A DNA stretch of 64,000 nt from NCBI RefSeq assembly GCF_000021805.1, contig NC_011726.1, forward strand, positions 1,674,001-1,738,000. The letters are read 5' to 3'. The translations under genes and the position numbers were made by a program. The notes beneath the pieces are model-generated. The model made no database searches, was not told the origin of the DNA, and saw only the letters and a list, made by a program, of their open reading frames with translations. Positions 9,801 to 17,960 of this stretch are shown piece after piece (the first letter of the stretch is position 1; the number at the start of each line of letters is the position of its first letter). Source of the stretch: Rippkaea orientalis PCC 8801 (lineage in GTDB: Bacteria; Cyanobacteriota; Cyanobacteriia; Cyanobacteriales; Microcystaceae).

Positions 9801-10892
9801 TTAAACGCTCCCCAGATCGGGAAAGACTTCTACCACAGCAGGATGAACAATCTTACGATCTTTGATATTTAACCCTTTTGCTAAAGCAACATCTTTATCT
9901 AAGGCATTTAGTCCTTGATCAGCTAGTTTAATGATATAGGGTAGGGTACTATGGTTAAGAGCTTGAGTCGCTGTCCAAGGAACCGCTCCAGGCATATTGG
10001 GAACCCCAAAATGCACGACTCCTTCTTTGATATAAGTCGGATAACTATGGGAAGTCGGACGCAGGGTTTCGATACATCCCCCCTGATCGACAGCAACATC
10101 GATAATAACCGATCCTGGCCGCATTTTACTGACTAATTCCTGTGAAACCAGAATAGGAGCCCGTTTTCCTGGGACTAATACCGCTCCGATTAATAAATCC
10201 GCTTGGGGGACAATGGTTTCAATATTAGAAACGTTGCTGTAGAGCAGTTCTACGCGCGATCCAAAGAGGGTTTCAAGATAGGCCAAGCGATCGACGTTAA
10301 TATCGAGAATCTGCACCTGTGCTCCCATTCCTACCGCAATTTTAGCCGCTTCGGTTCCCACGATACCACCCCCTAAGATAGCAACGCGGCCAGAACTGAC
10401 CCCTGGAATACCGCCTAAAAGAACCCCTCGACCTCCCTGTTGTTTCTCTAGATATCTAGCTCCAAATTGTACCGATAAGCGTCCCGCGATGATGCTCATG
10501 GGGGTTAGCAACGGGAGTCTACCATCGGATAATTCTACCGTTTCGTAGGCGATCGCGGTAATTCCTGACTGCATCAAAGCTTCGGTAAGGGTGCGATCAG
10601 CCGCCAGGTGAAGATAGGTAAATAGTAACTTAGGTTTTTCTAAATAGGGGTATTCTTCTTTGAGGGGTTCTTTGACTTTAATAACCAATTCCCTAGACCA
10701 AGCGGCGAGTGCTGTTTCTACAATTATAGCCCCTGCTTGTTGGTAATCACTATCATTAAAACCCGCACCCATCCCTGCATCGGTTTCCACGAAGACTTGA
10801 TGACCGCGATCACATAACACCCTTACACTACTCGGACTTAACCCGACGCGAAATTCTTGGTCTTTAATCTCCTTGGGTACACCTATTTCCAT
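9801..10892 (-). CDS. ald: Alanine dehydrogenase
   Basis: A 363-residue enzyme that interconverts L-alanine and pyruvate plus ammonium with NAD. The family opening MEIGVPKEIKDQEFRVGLSP is intact, with the pyruvate-binding VKVKEPL lysine region, the catalytic His in FTYLHLAAD, and the Rossmann motif LGGGIVGTEAAKIAVGMGA. The end of the NAD domain and the substrate segment (VPNMPGAVPWTATQAL) are also present. The ATG at 10892 fits the family start; the longer frame adds four residues. It lies 126 bp from the serine hydrolase on the same strand. Confidence 0.97.
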   Translation of the reverse strand: MEIGVPKEIKDQEFRVGLSPSSVRVLCDRGHQVFVETDAGMGAGFNDSDYQQAGAIIVETALAAWSRELVIKVKEPLKEEYPYLEKPKLLFTYLHLAADRTLTEALMQSGITAIAYETVELSDGRLPLLTPMSIIAGRLSVQFGARYLEKQQGGRGVLLGGIPGVSSGRVAILGGGIVGTEAAKIAVGMGAQVQILDINVDRLAYLETLFGSRVELLYSNVSNIETIVPQADLLIGAVLVPGKRAPILVSQELVSKMRPGSVIIDVAVDQGGCIETLRPTSHSYPTYIKEGVVHFGVPNMPGAVPWTATQALNHSTLPYIIKLADQGLNALDKDVALAKGLNIKDRKIVHPAVVEVFPDLGSV

Positions 10893-10996
10893 ACTACTCC
10901 TCATCCAGTCTATGCCATCTCATGATAAACTGTCTAACTTCTAAATGCTAGTTAAGATTACCGTAGGAGCATAATATTATTATGCTCTAGACATAA

Positions 10997-11287
10997 TTAG
11001 ACCTCACGATAAAAGCTATTGAAGAGATCGGTTACAATGCGATCGCGGTGTTCTTTGATTTTTTCTACACTATCCACAGGAGAACTATTCGCCTGATTTT
11101 TTTCTCGGGTTAGAATTTTTTTGGCTCTTTCTAGATAGGTGTCTAAATGTCCATTAAACCTTGGTTGATGGTCTACTAATTCAGGTAAAGAATCTCTAAT
11201 TTGTTTAGAGTATTGCTTAGTAAAAGTATCTCTTATTCTAATACAATCATGGAAGCTGTTGATTAAGTCTTCAAGATCTTGACATAG
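10997..11287 (-). pseudogene. Start-less gene remnant of unknown family
   Basis: On the minus strand a frame of about 96 codons runs from just after an in-frame TAA to a stop at 10997 without an ATG, GTG or TTG at its head. The translation is coding-like (for example LVDHQPRFNGHLDTYLERAK and EKIKEHRDRIVTDLFNSFY), helical and charged. This looks like the 3' part of a gene that lost its beginning. I do not recognise the family. The rest of the 10893-11452 gap holds no other feature I can support. Confidence 0.5.
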
Positions 11288-11452
11288 TTAAAACTATAGC
11301 CGTTGTATACCTTTGCGTATTTTCCCTGAGACCAATGAAGTTATGGCATCAAATAGTGTGTAAAGTTCTGCTCAAAATGGATCAACAAATAGTAATTTTT
11401 CAGGAAGCGTGGGGAACAATAAAGACATCTAAGAAAGCTATGATTACCCCCT

Positions 11453-13474
11453 ATGACTTATTCGTCTTCCACCAAGCGATCGCGTGCAGTCGCCCTGAGA
11501 AACTACTTCTCCCCCTTTGGGAATAAGTTGGTTGAAACCGGATACATCGCACCCGATCAAATGCAGCAAGCCCTAGTTGAAACTCGTAAAACTGGACTTC
11601 CCCTTGTCGAAGTGGTACAATCGCTAACCGGTCGTCAACTGCCCCCTGATTTACAACGACAATATAAAAAACACCATTTATTTGAACTAAAAATCCTCTA
11701 TGGAGTAGATTCAGTCGATCCCGAAATTAGTCCCGTCGCGGATCGACAAATGGCCGAACTGATTGGCACTCTAATCTCTTTTGACATCTGTCGTCGTCAT
11801 AAACTGTTACCTATTTCTAAGCACGAAGGAGATCCCCCATATATCTTAGTGGCTATGGTTGATCCCGACAACTTAGCCGCCCAAGACGATCTCAATCGCA
11901 TTGTAAGATCTAAAGGACTCAACCTCAAACGCATGGTCATTACCCAAGAAGATTATGACCGACTCCTAGAACAATATCATGAATTGCAAACAGAACTAGA
12001 CCAAGAAAAAGAACGTCTAGATAAAGAAAAAGCCCTGGAAAAACTGGCTGACATCTCCAGTTTAGTCGATAATATGGACAATATAGGGGAGGTAAATGAT
12101 GACGATGCCGATTCCCTAGATGCCAATGAAGCTAACAACGCCCCTATTATTAACCTAGTTAACAAAATTCTCGCCAAAGCCCTACAAGAAGGGGTATCGG
12201 ATATCCACGTCGAACCCCAAGAAGAATCCCTACGCATTCGTTTTCGTAAGGATGGGGTCTTACAACAAGCCTTTGATCCCCTGCCCAAAAAAATCATTGC
12301 AGCAGTGGTAGCACGGTTTAAGATTATGTCAGACTTAGACATTGCCGAACGCCGTCTGCCTCAAGATGGAAAAATCCGCCGCATCTACCAAGGACGCAAA
12401 GTAGACTTTCGGGTGAATACCCTACCCAGTCGCTACGGCGAAAAAGTCTGTTTACGGATCTTAGATAACTCTGCTACCCAACTGGGATTAGATAAATTAA
12501 TCACCAATCAAGAAACCCTACAAATTGTCCGCGACTTAGCCAGTCGTCCCTTTGGCTTAATTTTGGTAACAGGACCGACGGGAAGTGGAAAATCCACCAG
12601 TTTGTACTCCGTGTTAGCCGAACGCAACAACCCAGGGGTTAACATTAGTACCGCCGAAGATCCCATTGAATACTCCTTACCCGGCATTACCCAAGTCCAG
12701 GTGATTCGGGAAAAAGGCATGAACTTTGCTTCTATTCTACGCGCCTTTATGCGACAAGATCCCGATGTCATTCTGGTGGGGGAAACGCGAGACGTAGAAA
12801 CCGCTAAAACCGCCATTGAAGCTGCCTTAACGGGTCACTTAGTCTTAACCACCCTCCATACTAACGATGCCGCCGGTGCGATCGCCCGTCTCGATGAAAT
12901 GGGAGTAGAACCCTTCATGATTTCTGGTGCCCTCCTCGGAGTCTTGGCGCAAAGGTTGATGCGACGAGTTTGTACTGAGTGTCGGGTTCCCTATAACCCC
13001 ACTAAAGCTGAACTCGCCCGTTTTGGTCTATCGGCCTCCAATCAAGAAGAAATCACTATCTACAAAGCCAATAAACTTACCCCAGAGGAAATTACTGAGG
13101 CTAAGACCAAGGGAAGCCTTTGTGCCAAATGTAATGGTAGCGGTTATAAAGGACGGGTCGGGGTCTATGAAGTGATGCGCAATACCGAAAAGATTCAAAG
13201 TCTAATCAACCAAGGGGCGACGACAGACCGCATTAAAGAAGCAGCCGTTGAAGAAGGGATGGTAACTATCCTTGCATACAGTTTGCAATTGGTGCAAGAA
13301 GGCTATACCACCCTCGAAGAAGTGGAACGGGTGACGTTTACCGACACGGGACTCGAATCGGAATTAAAAGCAAAACGCAAGAGTTCCCTCGAATGTCAAA
13401 CCTGCAACGCCGAATTACAGCAAGAATGGTTGGACTGTCCCTATTGCCTCACCCCCAGATTTATTAACAATTAA
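11453..13474 (+). CDS. pilB: PilB, type IV pilus extension ATPase (GspE/PulE family)
   Basis: A 673-residue secretion ATPase that drives pilus extension in the cytoplasm. The N1 domain (LPPDLQRQY region) is followed by an acidic coiled coil near residues 175-225, then the catalytic core: Walker A GPTGSGKST, Asp box, Walker B DPDVILVGETRD and His box TLHTNDAAG. A tetracysteine zinc motif (CTEC...CAKC) sits in the C-terminal domain as in PilB. There is in addition a second CxxC...CxxC zinc ribbon at the extreme C terminus (CQTC, CPYC). It is followed by pilT and pilC. In cyanobacteria these genes are needed for motility and DNA uptake. Confidence 0.96.
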   Translation: MTYSSSTKRSRAVALRNYFSPFGNKLVETGYIAPDQMQQALVETRKTGLPLVEVVQSLTGRQLPPDLQRQYKKHHLFELKILYGVDSVDPEISPVADRQMAELIGTLISFDICRRHKLLPISKHEGDPPYILVAMVDPDNLAAQDDLNRIVRSKGLNLKRMVITQEDYDRLLEQYHELQTELDQEKERLDKEKALEKLADISSLVDNMDNIGEVNDDDADSLDANEANNAPIINLVNKILAKALQEGVSDIHVEPQEESLRIRFRKDGVLQQAFDPLPKKIIAAVVARFKIMSDLDIAERRLPQDGKIRRIYQGRKVDFRVNTLPSRYGEKVCLRILDNSATQLGLDKLITNQETLQIVRDLASRPFGLILVTGPTGSGKSTSLYSVLAERNNPGVNISTAEDPIEYSLPGITQVQVIREKGMNFASILRAFMRQDPDVILVGETRDVETAKTAIEAALTGHLVLTTLHTNDAAGAIARLDEMGVEPFMISGALLGVLAQRLMRRVCTECRVPYNPTKAELARFGLSASNQEEITIYKANKLTPEEITEAKTKGSLCAKCNGSGYKGRVGVYEVMRNTEKIQSLINQGATTDRIKEAAVEEGMVTILAYSLQLVQEGYTTLEEVERVTFTDTGLESELKAKRKSSLECQTCNAELQQEWLDCPYCLTPRFINN

Positions 13475-13497
13475 GGAATTTTTTAGGAGAATCAATC

Positions 13498-14616
13498 ATG
13501 GCTATGGATTTAATGATCGAAGACTTGATGGAACAGTTGGTCGAAATGGGGGGCTCGGATATGCACATCCAAGCGGGAGCCCCCATCTATTTCCGCATCA
13601 GTGGTAAACTTGCTCCCATTTCAGAAGAACCCCTGTCTCCCCAAGACAGCCAAAAACTGATTTTTAGTATGCTCAATAACTCCCAACGCAAAGAGTTAGA
13701 GCAAAACTGGGAATTAGACTGTTCCTATGGGGTCAAAGGGTTAGCGCGGTTTCGGGTGAATGTTTATAAAGAAAGGGGCTGTTATGCGGCTTGTTTACGC
13801 GCCCTGTCTTCTAAAATTCCCAATTTTGAACAGTTAGGACTACCAACGATTATTCGAGAAATGGCCGAACGTCCTAGAGGGATGGTTCTGGTAACAGGAC
13901 AAACGGGATCAGGAAAAACGACCACCCTTGCAGCGATTTTAGATTTAATTAATCGCACCCGTGGAGAGCATATTCTAACGGTGGAAGATCCCATTGAATA
14001 CGTTTTTCCTAATATTAAAAGCCTGTTTCATCAACGCCAAAAAGGAGAAGATACCAAATCCTTTGCCAACGCCCTCAGAGCCTCTTTGCGTGAAGATCCT
14101 GATATCATCCTTGTGGGGGAAATGCGGGACTTAGAAACCATTAGTTTAGCCATTACGGCGGCTGAAACGGGACACTTAGTCTTTGGAACCCTACACACCA
14201 ACTCCGCCGCAGGAACTATTGACCGGATTATTGATGTGTTTCCAGCTAATCAACAGGCACAAATTCGCGCCATGCTGTCTAATTCTTTATTAGCGGTTTT
14301 TAGCCAATGTTTAGTCAAAAAGAAAAGCCCCAAACCAGGGGAATTTGGACGAGCCATGGCTCAAGAAATTATGGTAATTACGCCAGCGATCGCTAACTTG
14401 ATTCGGGAAGGAAAAGCCTCTCAAATTTATTCGGCTATTCAAACGGGGATGAAACTGGGAATGCAAACTATGGAACAAGCCTTAACCAACCTAGTAGTGA
14501 GTGGTGTAGTATCATTTGAAGAGGCGATCGCTAAAAGTGGCAAACCCGATGAATTACAACGTTTAATTGCTGGTGCGGGGATGGGTAACGCGGCTAAAGC
14601 CAAAGCTCGCCTTTAA
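13498..14616 (+). CDS. pilT: PilT, type IV pilus retraction ATPase
   Basis: A 372-residue ATPase with the PilT signature: N-terminal GGSDMHIQAGAPIYFRISG, Walker A GQTGSGKTT, Asp box, Walker B DPDIILVGEMRD, His box TLHTNSAAGTIDRIID and the C-terminal AIRE-like helix region (FEEAIAKS). It powers pilus depolymerisation. It begins 23 bp after pilB with a GGAG ribosome binding site, so the two are one transcription unit. Confidence 0.97.
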   Translation: MAMDLMIEDLMEQLVEMGGSDMHIQAGAPIYFRISGKLAPISEEPLSPQDSQKLIFSMLNNSQRKELEQNWELDCSYGVKGLARFRVNVYKERGCYAACLRALSSKIPNFEQLGLPTIIREMAERPRGMVLVTGQTGSGKTTTLAAILDLINRTRGEHILTVEDPIEYVFPNIKSLFHQRQKGEDTKSFANALRASLREDPDIILVGEMRDLETISLAITAAETGHLVFGTLHTNSAAGTIDRIIDVFPANQQAQIRAMLSNSLLAVFSQCLVKKKSPKPGEFGRAMAQEIMVITPAIANLIREGKASQIYSAIQTGMKLGMQTMEQALTNLVVSGVVSFEEAIAKSGKPDELQRLIAGAGMGNAAKAKARL

Positions 14617-14619
14617 TGA

Positions 14620-14711
14620 CAGTTATCAATTATCAGTTATCAGTTATCAGTGATTAGCTTTGAGTCTTAAATTGCTTACTGTTAACTATTCACTATTCAC
14701 TATTCACTATA
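14620..14711 (+). repeat. Heptanucleotide tandem repeats between pilT and pilC
   Basis: Two short arrays of 7-bp units: about four units of GTTATCA at 14620-14652 and about three units of ACTATTC at 14692-14711. Such short tandemly repeated sequences are well known in cyanobacteria. The second array runs up to the pilC start and explains the spurious N-terminal extension of that frame. Confidence 0.75.
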
Positions 14712-14716
14712 AAACG

Positions 14717-15931
14717 ATGCCTACATTTGTTGCTCAAGTTAAGGATATCAAGGGCAAAATCTCTAACGCTAAAGTTCAAGCGGCCTCTCCTGAACAAGCG
14801 CGGATGATGCTCCGACAACAATATCCCGCTATTGGTCGCATTAAAAAGTCTGGGATGGATATTGATCTGTCTGCCATTGAATTAGCCTTAAGTAACGTTA
14901 AAGTTAAGGATAAAGCAGTTTTCTCTCGTCAATTTTCCGTGATGATCAACGCGGGGGTTGCCATTGTTCGATGTTTAGGCATTTTATCAGAACAAGCGAG
15001 TAATCCCAAACTCAAAAAAGCCTTAGGTGCTATTAGTGCTGAGGTACAGCAAGGGGTCAGCCTCTCTGAAGCCATGGGAAAACATCCTGAGTGCTTTGAT
15101 GAACTCTATGTCAGTATGGTCGAAGCCGGGGAAATGGGGGGGGTACTTGATGAAGTGCTTAACCGTCTGTCAAAACTGCTTGAAGATATGGCCAGACTGC
15201 AAAACCAAATTAAATCTGCGATGGCTTATCCCGTAACAGTCGGTGTTTTAGCGGTGTTAGTTTTCTTTGGGATGACCATCTTCTTGATTCCCGTTTTTGC
15301 CAAGATTTTTGAAGATTTAGGCGCAGAACTGCCTATGTTGACCCAAATCATGCTCAATATTAGTGGTATTATGAGAAGTTGGAAAATTTTGATTCCCATT
15401 GGCACAATTATGGGAGGAAGTTTTGCCATCACTCAATATTACAGAACACCAGCAGGACGGTTACAAATCGATGCTCTGATGTTGAAACTTCCCTTATTTG
15501 GGGATTTGAATGAAAAGTCGGCTGTAGCACGATTTTGTCGGGTTTTTGGGACGTTAACCCGTTCTGGGGTTCCTATTCTTTCTTCCCTAGAGATTGTTTG
15601 TAATACTGTGGGAAATAAAGTCATTGCCAATGCCATTGATGCCGCTAAAAGTGAAATTCAACAAGGGGGAATGATGAGTTTAGCGTTACAACGGGCTAAT
15701 GTTTTTCCGCAGTTGGCTATTCAAATGATTAGTATCGGTGAAGAAACGGGAGAACTCGATGCGATGATGATGAAAGTGGCAGATTTCTACGAAGATGAGG
15801 TGGAACAAGCCATCAAGGCTATGACGAGTATGCTAGAACCGTTGATGATGGTGGGTATCGCTGGTATGGTTGGGGTGATTCTCCTCTCTATGTATTTACC
15901 CATGTTCAAAATCTTCGATCAACTGGCTTAA
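14717..15931 (+). CDS. pilC: PilC, type IV pilus inner-membrane platform protein (GspF family)
   Basis: A 404-residue polytopic membrane protein with two GspF repeats. Each has a helical cytoplasmic part (FSRQFSVMINAGVAIVRCL; FCRVFGTLTRSGVPILSSL) and the conserved EAGE/GEETGELD segments, followed by membrane helices (VLAVLVFFGMTIFLIPVF; VGIAGMVGVILLSMYLPMF). It anchors the PilB/PilT motors to the pilus base. The ATG at 14717 (MPTFVAQVKD) fits the family; the reading frame extends upstream only through repeat sequence. Confidence 0.95.
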   Translation: MPTFVAQVKDIKGKISNAKVQAASPEQARMMLRQQYPAIGRIKKSGMDIDLSAIELALSNVKVKDKAVFSRQFSVMINAGVAIVRCLGILSEQASNPKLKKALGAISAEVQQGVSLSEAMGKHPECFDELYVSMVEAGEMGGVLDEVLNRLSKLLEDMARLQNQIKSAMAYPVTVGVLAVLVFFGMTIFLIPVFAKIFEDLGAELPMLTQIMLNISGIMRSWKILIPIGTIMGGSFAITQYYRTPAGRLQIDALMLKLPLFGDLNEKSAVARFCRVFGTLTRSGVPILSSLEIVCNTVGNKVIANAIDAAKSEIQQGGMMSLALQRANVFPQLAIQMISIGEETGELDAMMMKVADFYEDEVEQAIKAMTSMLEPLMMVGIAGMVGVILLSMYLPMFKIFDQLA

Positions 15932-15938
15932 TAAGTTT

Positions 15939-16511
15939 ATGTCTGTTAAGTCCTCAGAGTATGAAACACTGTTGTGTGAGTATAGCGATCGCCTAGGTGC
16001 GATCGCTCTCCTTAAACAGCATCGTCCCTATTTAGAGATGATCCCCAGTTTGCGTCGTCCTGAAGCAAGTTTGATCACCATTCCTTTACCCGTCGTTAAA
16101 GTTCGTCGTCCTCAACTTTCTAATAAACAGCAATTAACCGTTCCATCGGTTCAAGAAACGATTCATGTACCTTGTGATGTCGCTATTGTTATGTGTGACC
16201 CTGAATGGAAAATTAAGTTAGGCTCAGAAATTTTAGTGTTTATTCATCGTCCTCATGAAGATTTTTCCCATTTATTAAATCGTTGGCGTAATTGTCAAGT
16301 CTATCTTTCCCAAGATTATGAATGGTTAATGCCGCCCCATGAAGACCATATGTTGAGTGAAGGCGCAGACTCCATTCATCCCTTATTTGTGCTTTTTGAA
16401 AAAACGCCTCACAGAATCAGAAAAGGCTTAACAGGAGCATTTCTTCCCTATATCATTCCATCTTTTATGCCGGAAGACACACAAGAAACGCCGGAGATGA
16501 TTTCAGACTAA
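15939..16511 (+). CDS. Conserved hypothetical protein linked to the pil operon
   Basis: A 190-residue soluble protein with no signal peptide, membrane segment or recognised domain. It starts 7 bp after pilC, so it is probably translated from the same message. The middle contains a basic stretch (VVKVRRPQLSNKQQL) and the C-terminal half is rich in His, Trp and Tyr. A role in pilus function is suggested by position only. Confidence 0.7.
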   Translation: MSVKSSEYETLLCEYSDRLGAIALLKQHRPYLEMIPSLRRPEASLITIPLPVVKVRRPQLSNKQQLTVPSVQETIHVPCDVAIVMCDPEWKIKLGSEILVFIHRPHEDFSHLLNRWRNCQVYLSQDYEWLMPPHEDHMLSEGADSIHPLFVLFEKTPHRIRKGLTGAFLPYIIPSFMPEDTQETPEMISD

Positions 16512-16589
16512 AATTATTGATCGTCAACCTTGAGGAATTTTTCGATTATGATGTAGTCAATAACAATAATCTGATTAAATAAAAGAATC

Positions 16590-17549
16590 ATGTCTACTGT
16601 TAGTTTAATCTCGGCTGATTCCTACGATCTCCCAAGGTTACGTCATTCACTAGAAAGGGTCTTGGAACCCCTAGGAGGCATCAAGACCTTTGTGAAACCA
16701 GGCGATCGCGTTCTCCTCAAACCCAATCTCTTAACCGCGAGTCGTCCGACAAAAGAGTGTATCACCCGTCCTGAAATTGTCTATTGTGTCGCCCAATTAG
16801 TTCAAGAAATTGGCGGAAAGCCCTTTTTTGGCGATAGTCCCGCCTTTGGTAGTGCAAGGGGAGTCGCTAAAGCCAATGGTTATTTACCTTTGATGGAAGC
16901 CTTAAACATCCCGATTGTGGAATTTCAGGGACAACGTTACCCTATAGAGAATGAGAGTTTTAACCATCTACGTCTGTCTAAAGAAGCGATGGAAGCCGAT
17001 GTCGTGATTAATCTGCCTAAAGTGAAATCCCATGTTCAGCTTACCGTTACTTTGGGGGTAAAAAATCTCTTTGGCTGCGTTCCGGGTAAAATGAAAGCTT
17101 GGTGGCACATGGAAGCGGGAAAGGACGCTAACCGCTTTGGGGAAATGTTAGTCGAAACGGCTCGCGCGATTAATCCTGATTTAACTATTATAGACGGTAT
17201 TATCGGCCATGAAGGCAATGGACCCAGTGGAGGAGAACCCCGTCCTCTTGGTATTTTGGGGGCTGCTGCTGATGTTTTTGCCCTAGATCGGACGATGGTA
17301 GACATTTTGGGGGTTAATCCGCAATTAGTCCCCACTGTCGCAGCGCAAATGCGCTTAGGACTGGCTTCTGATTTGTCTAAAATGCAATTTCCCCTAGCCC
17401 ATCCCTCCAAGTTAAAAGTCGATGATTGGGGTCTACCAGACGCTTTAATGCCCATTGATTTTGGTTTACCGAGGGTCCTACGTTCTACCTTTAAACACTT
17501 TTATATTCGCTTTTTGCAAGAACCCCTGAAGGCCTATTCAGGAAAGTAA
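16590..17549 (+). CDS. DUF362-domain protein
   Basis: A 319-residue protein of the DUF362 family. Visible family landmarks are VKPGDRVLLKPNLL near residue 40, GDSPAFGSARGV near 85, ADVVINLPKVKSH near 135 with TLGVKNLFGCVPG, and DGIIGHEGNGPSGG near 210. The C-terminal ferredoxin domain found in some members is missing here, although the core is complete. Biochemical function of the family is not established; iron-sulfur or redox roles have been suggested. Confidence 0.85.
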   Translation: MSTVSLISADSYDLPRLRHSLERVLEPLGGIKTFVKPGDRVLLKPNLLTASRPTKECITRPEIVYCVAQLVQEIGGKPFFGDSPAFGSARGVAKANGYLPLMEALNIPIVEFQGQRYPIENESFNHLRLSKEAMEADVVINLPKVKSHVQLTVTLGVKNLFGCVPGKMKAWWHMEAGKDANRFGEMLVETARAINPDLTIIDGIIGHEGNGPSGGEPRPLGILGAAADVFALDRTMVDILGVNPQLVPTVAAQMRLGLASDLSKMQFPLAHPSKLKVDDWGLPDALMPIDFGLPRVLRSTFKHFYIRFLQEPLKAYSGK

Positions 17550-17559
17550 GGGATCAGGA

Positions 17560-17791
17560 ACAGATTTTTTACACTCACTAAAAAGACTTTTTCAGCAATA
17601 CTATTGGAACGATAAAATCGTGTCTTTTCTCTATTATGGACTAAAAAATCAACACTAATAAATGATTTAATTTCACAAATCAGTAATAAACCGTTTTTAA
17701 TAATCAAATCTCACTCACTTTGATCAGGATAACCAAACACTTCTCTTTCTTGAATCAAATTAGGTAATTCTTGTTCAATTAACGTTTTCAT
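17560..17791 (-). pseudogene. Remnant of a PD-(D/E)XK-type gene (DUF3782-like) with an internal stop
   Basis: On the minus strand, from an ATG at 17791, the frame reads LPNLIQEREVFGYPDQSE, then a TGA, then DLIIKNGLLLICEIKSFISV and continues with LVHNREKTRFYRSNSIAEKV. The spacing D...EIKS is the metal-binding core of the PD-(D/E)XK fold and resembles a nuclease-like family common in cyanobacteria. The stop codon falls beside the catalytic Asp, and the N-terminal part of the family is missing, so the gene is dead. Confidence 0.7.
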
Positions 17792-17883
17792 GGTATTTCA
17801 TTAGCATAAAAACTGCTATATTAAATAGATTATAGCACTACGCATTTTAGTTAGGACATTTGTTATCCCTCAAACCTTGTCAT

Positions 17884-17911
17884 GTAGGGGTCAACGTCCG
17901 TTGACCCCTAC
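17884..17911. repeat. Short palindrome, GTAGGGGTCAACG family
   Basis: A near-perfect inverted repeat GTAGGGGTCAACG-TC-CGTTGACCCCTAC. Related copies occur at 23982-24008, 42396-42423 and 46410-46437. All are intergenic. Confidence 0.85.
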
Positions 17912-17960
17912 TTAAACTTTTCCGGTAATGCTATAGCTTAATTAATGAGATAAAAAAATT

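Noticed and set aside
11335-11526. 63-codon ORF overlapping the pilB start
   Set aside because: Out of frame with pilB and without features; pilB start at 11453 is well supported.
14660-14716. N-terminal extension of PilC
   Set aside because: It is encoded by heptanucleotide repeats and lacks homology; the conserved protein starts at 14717.
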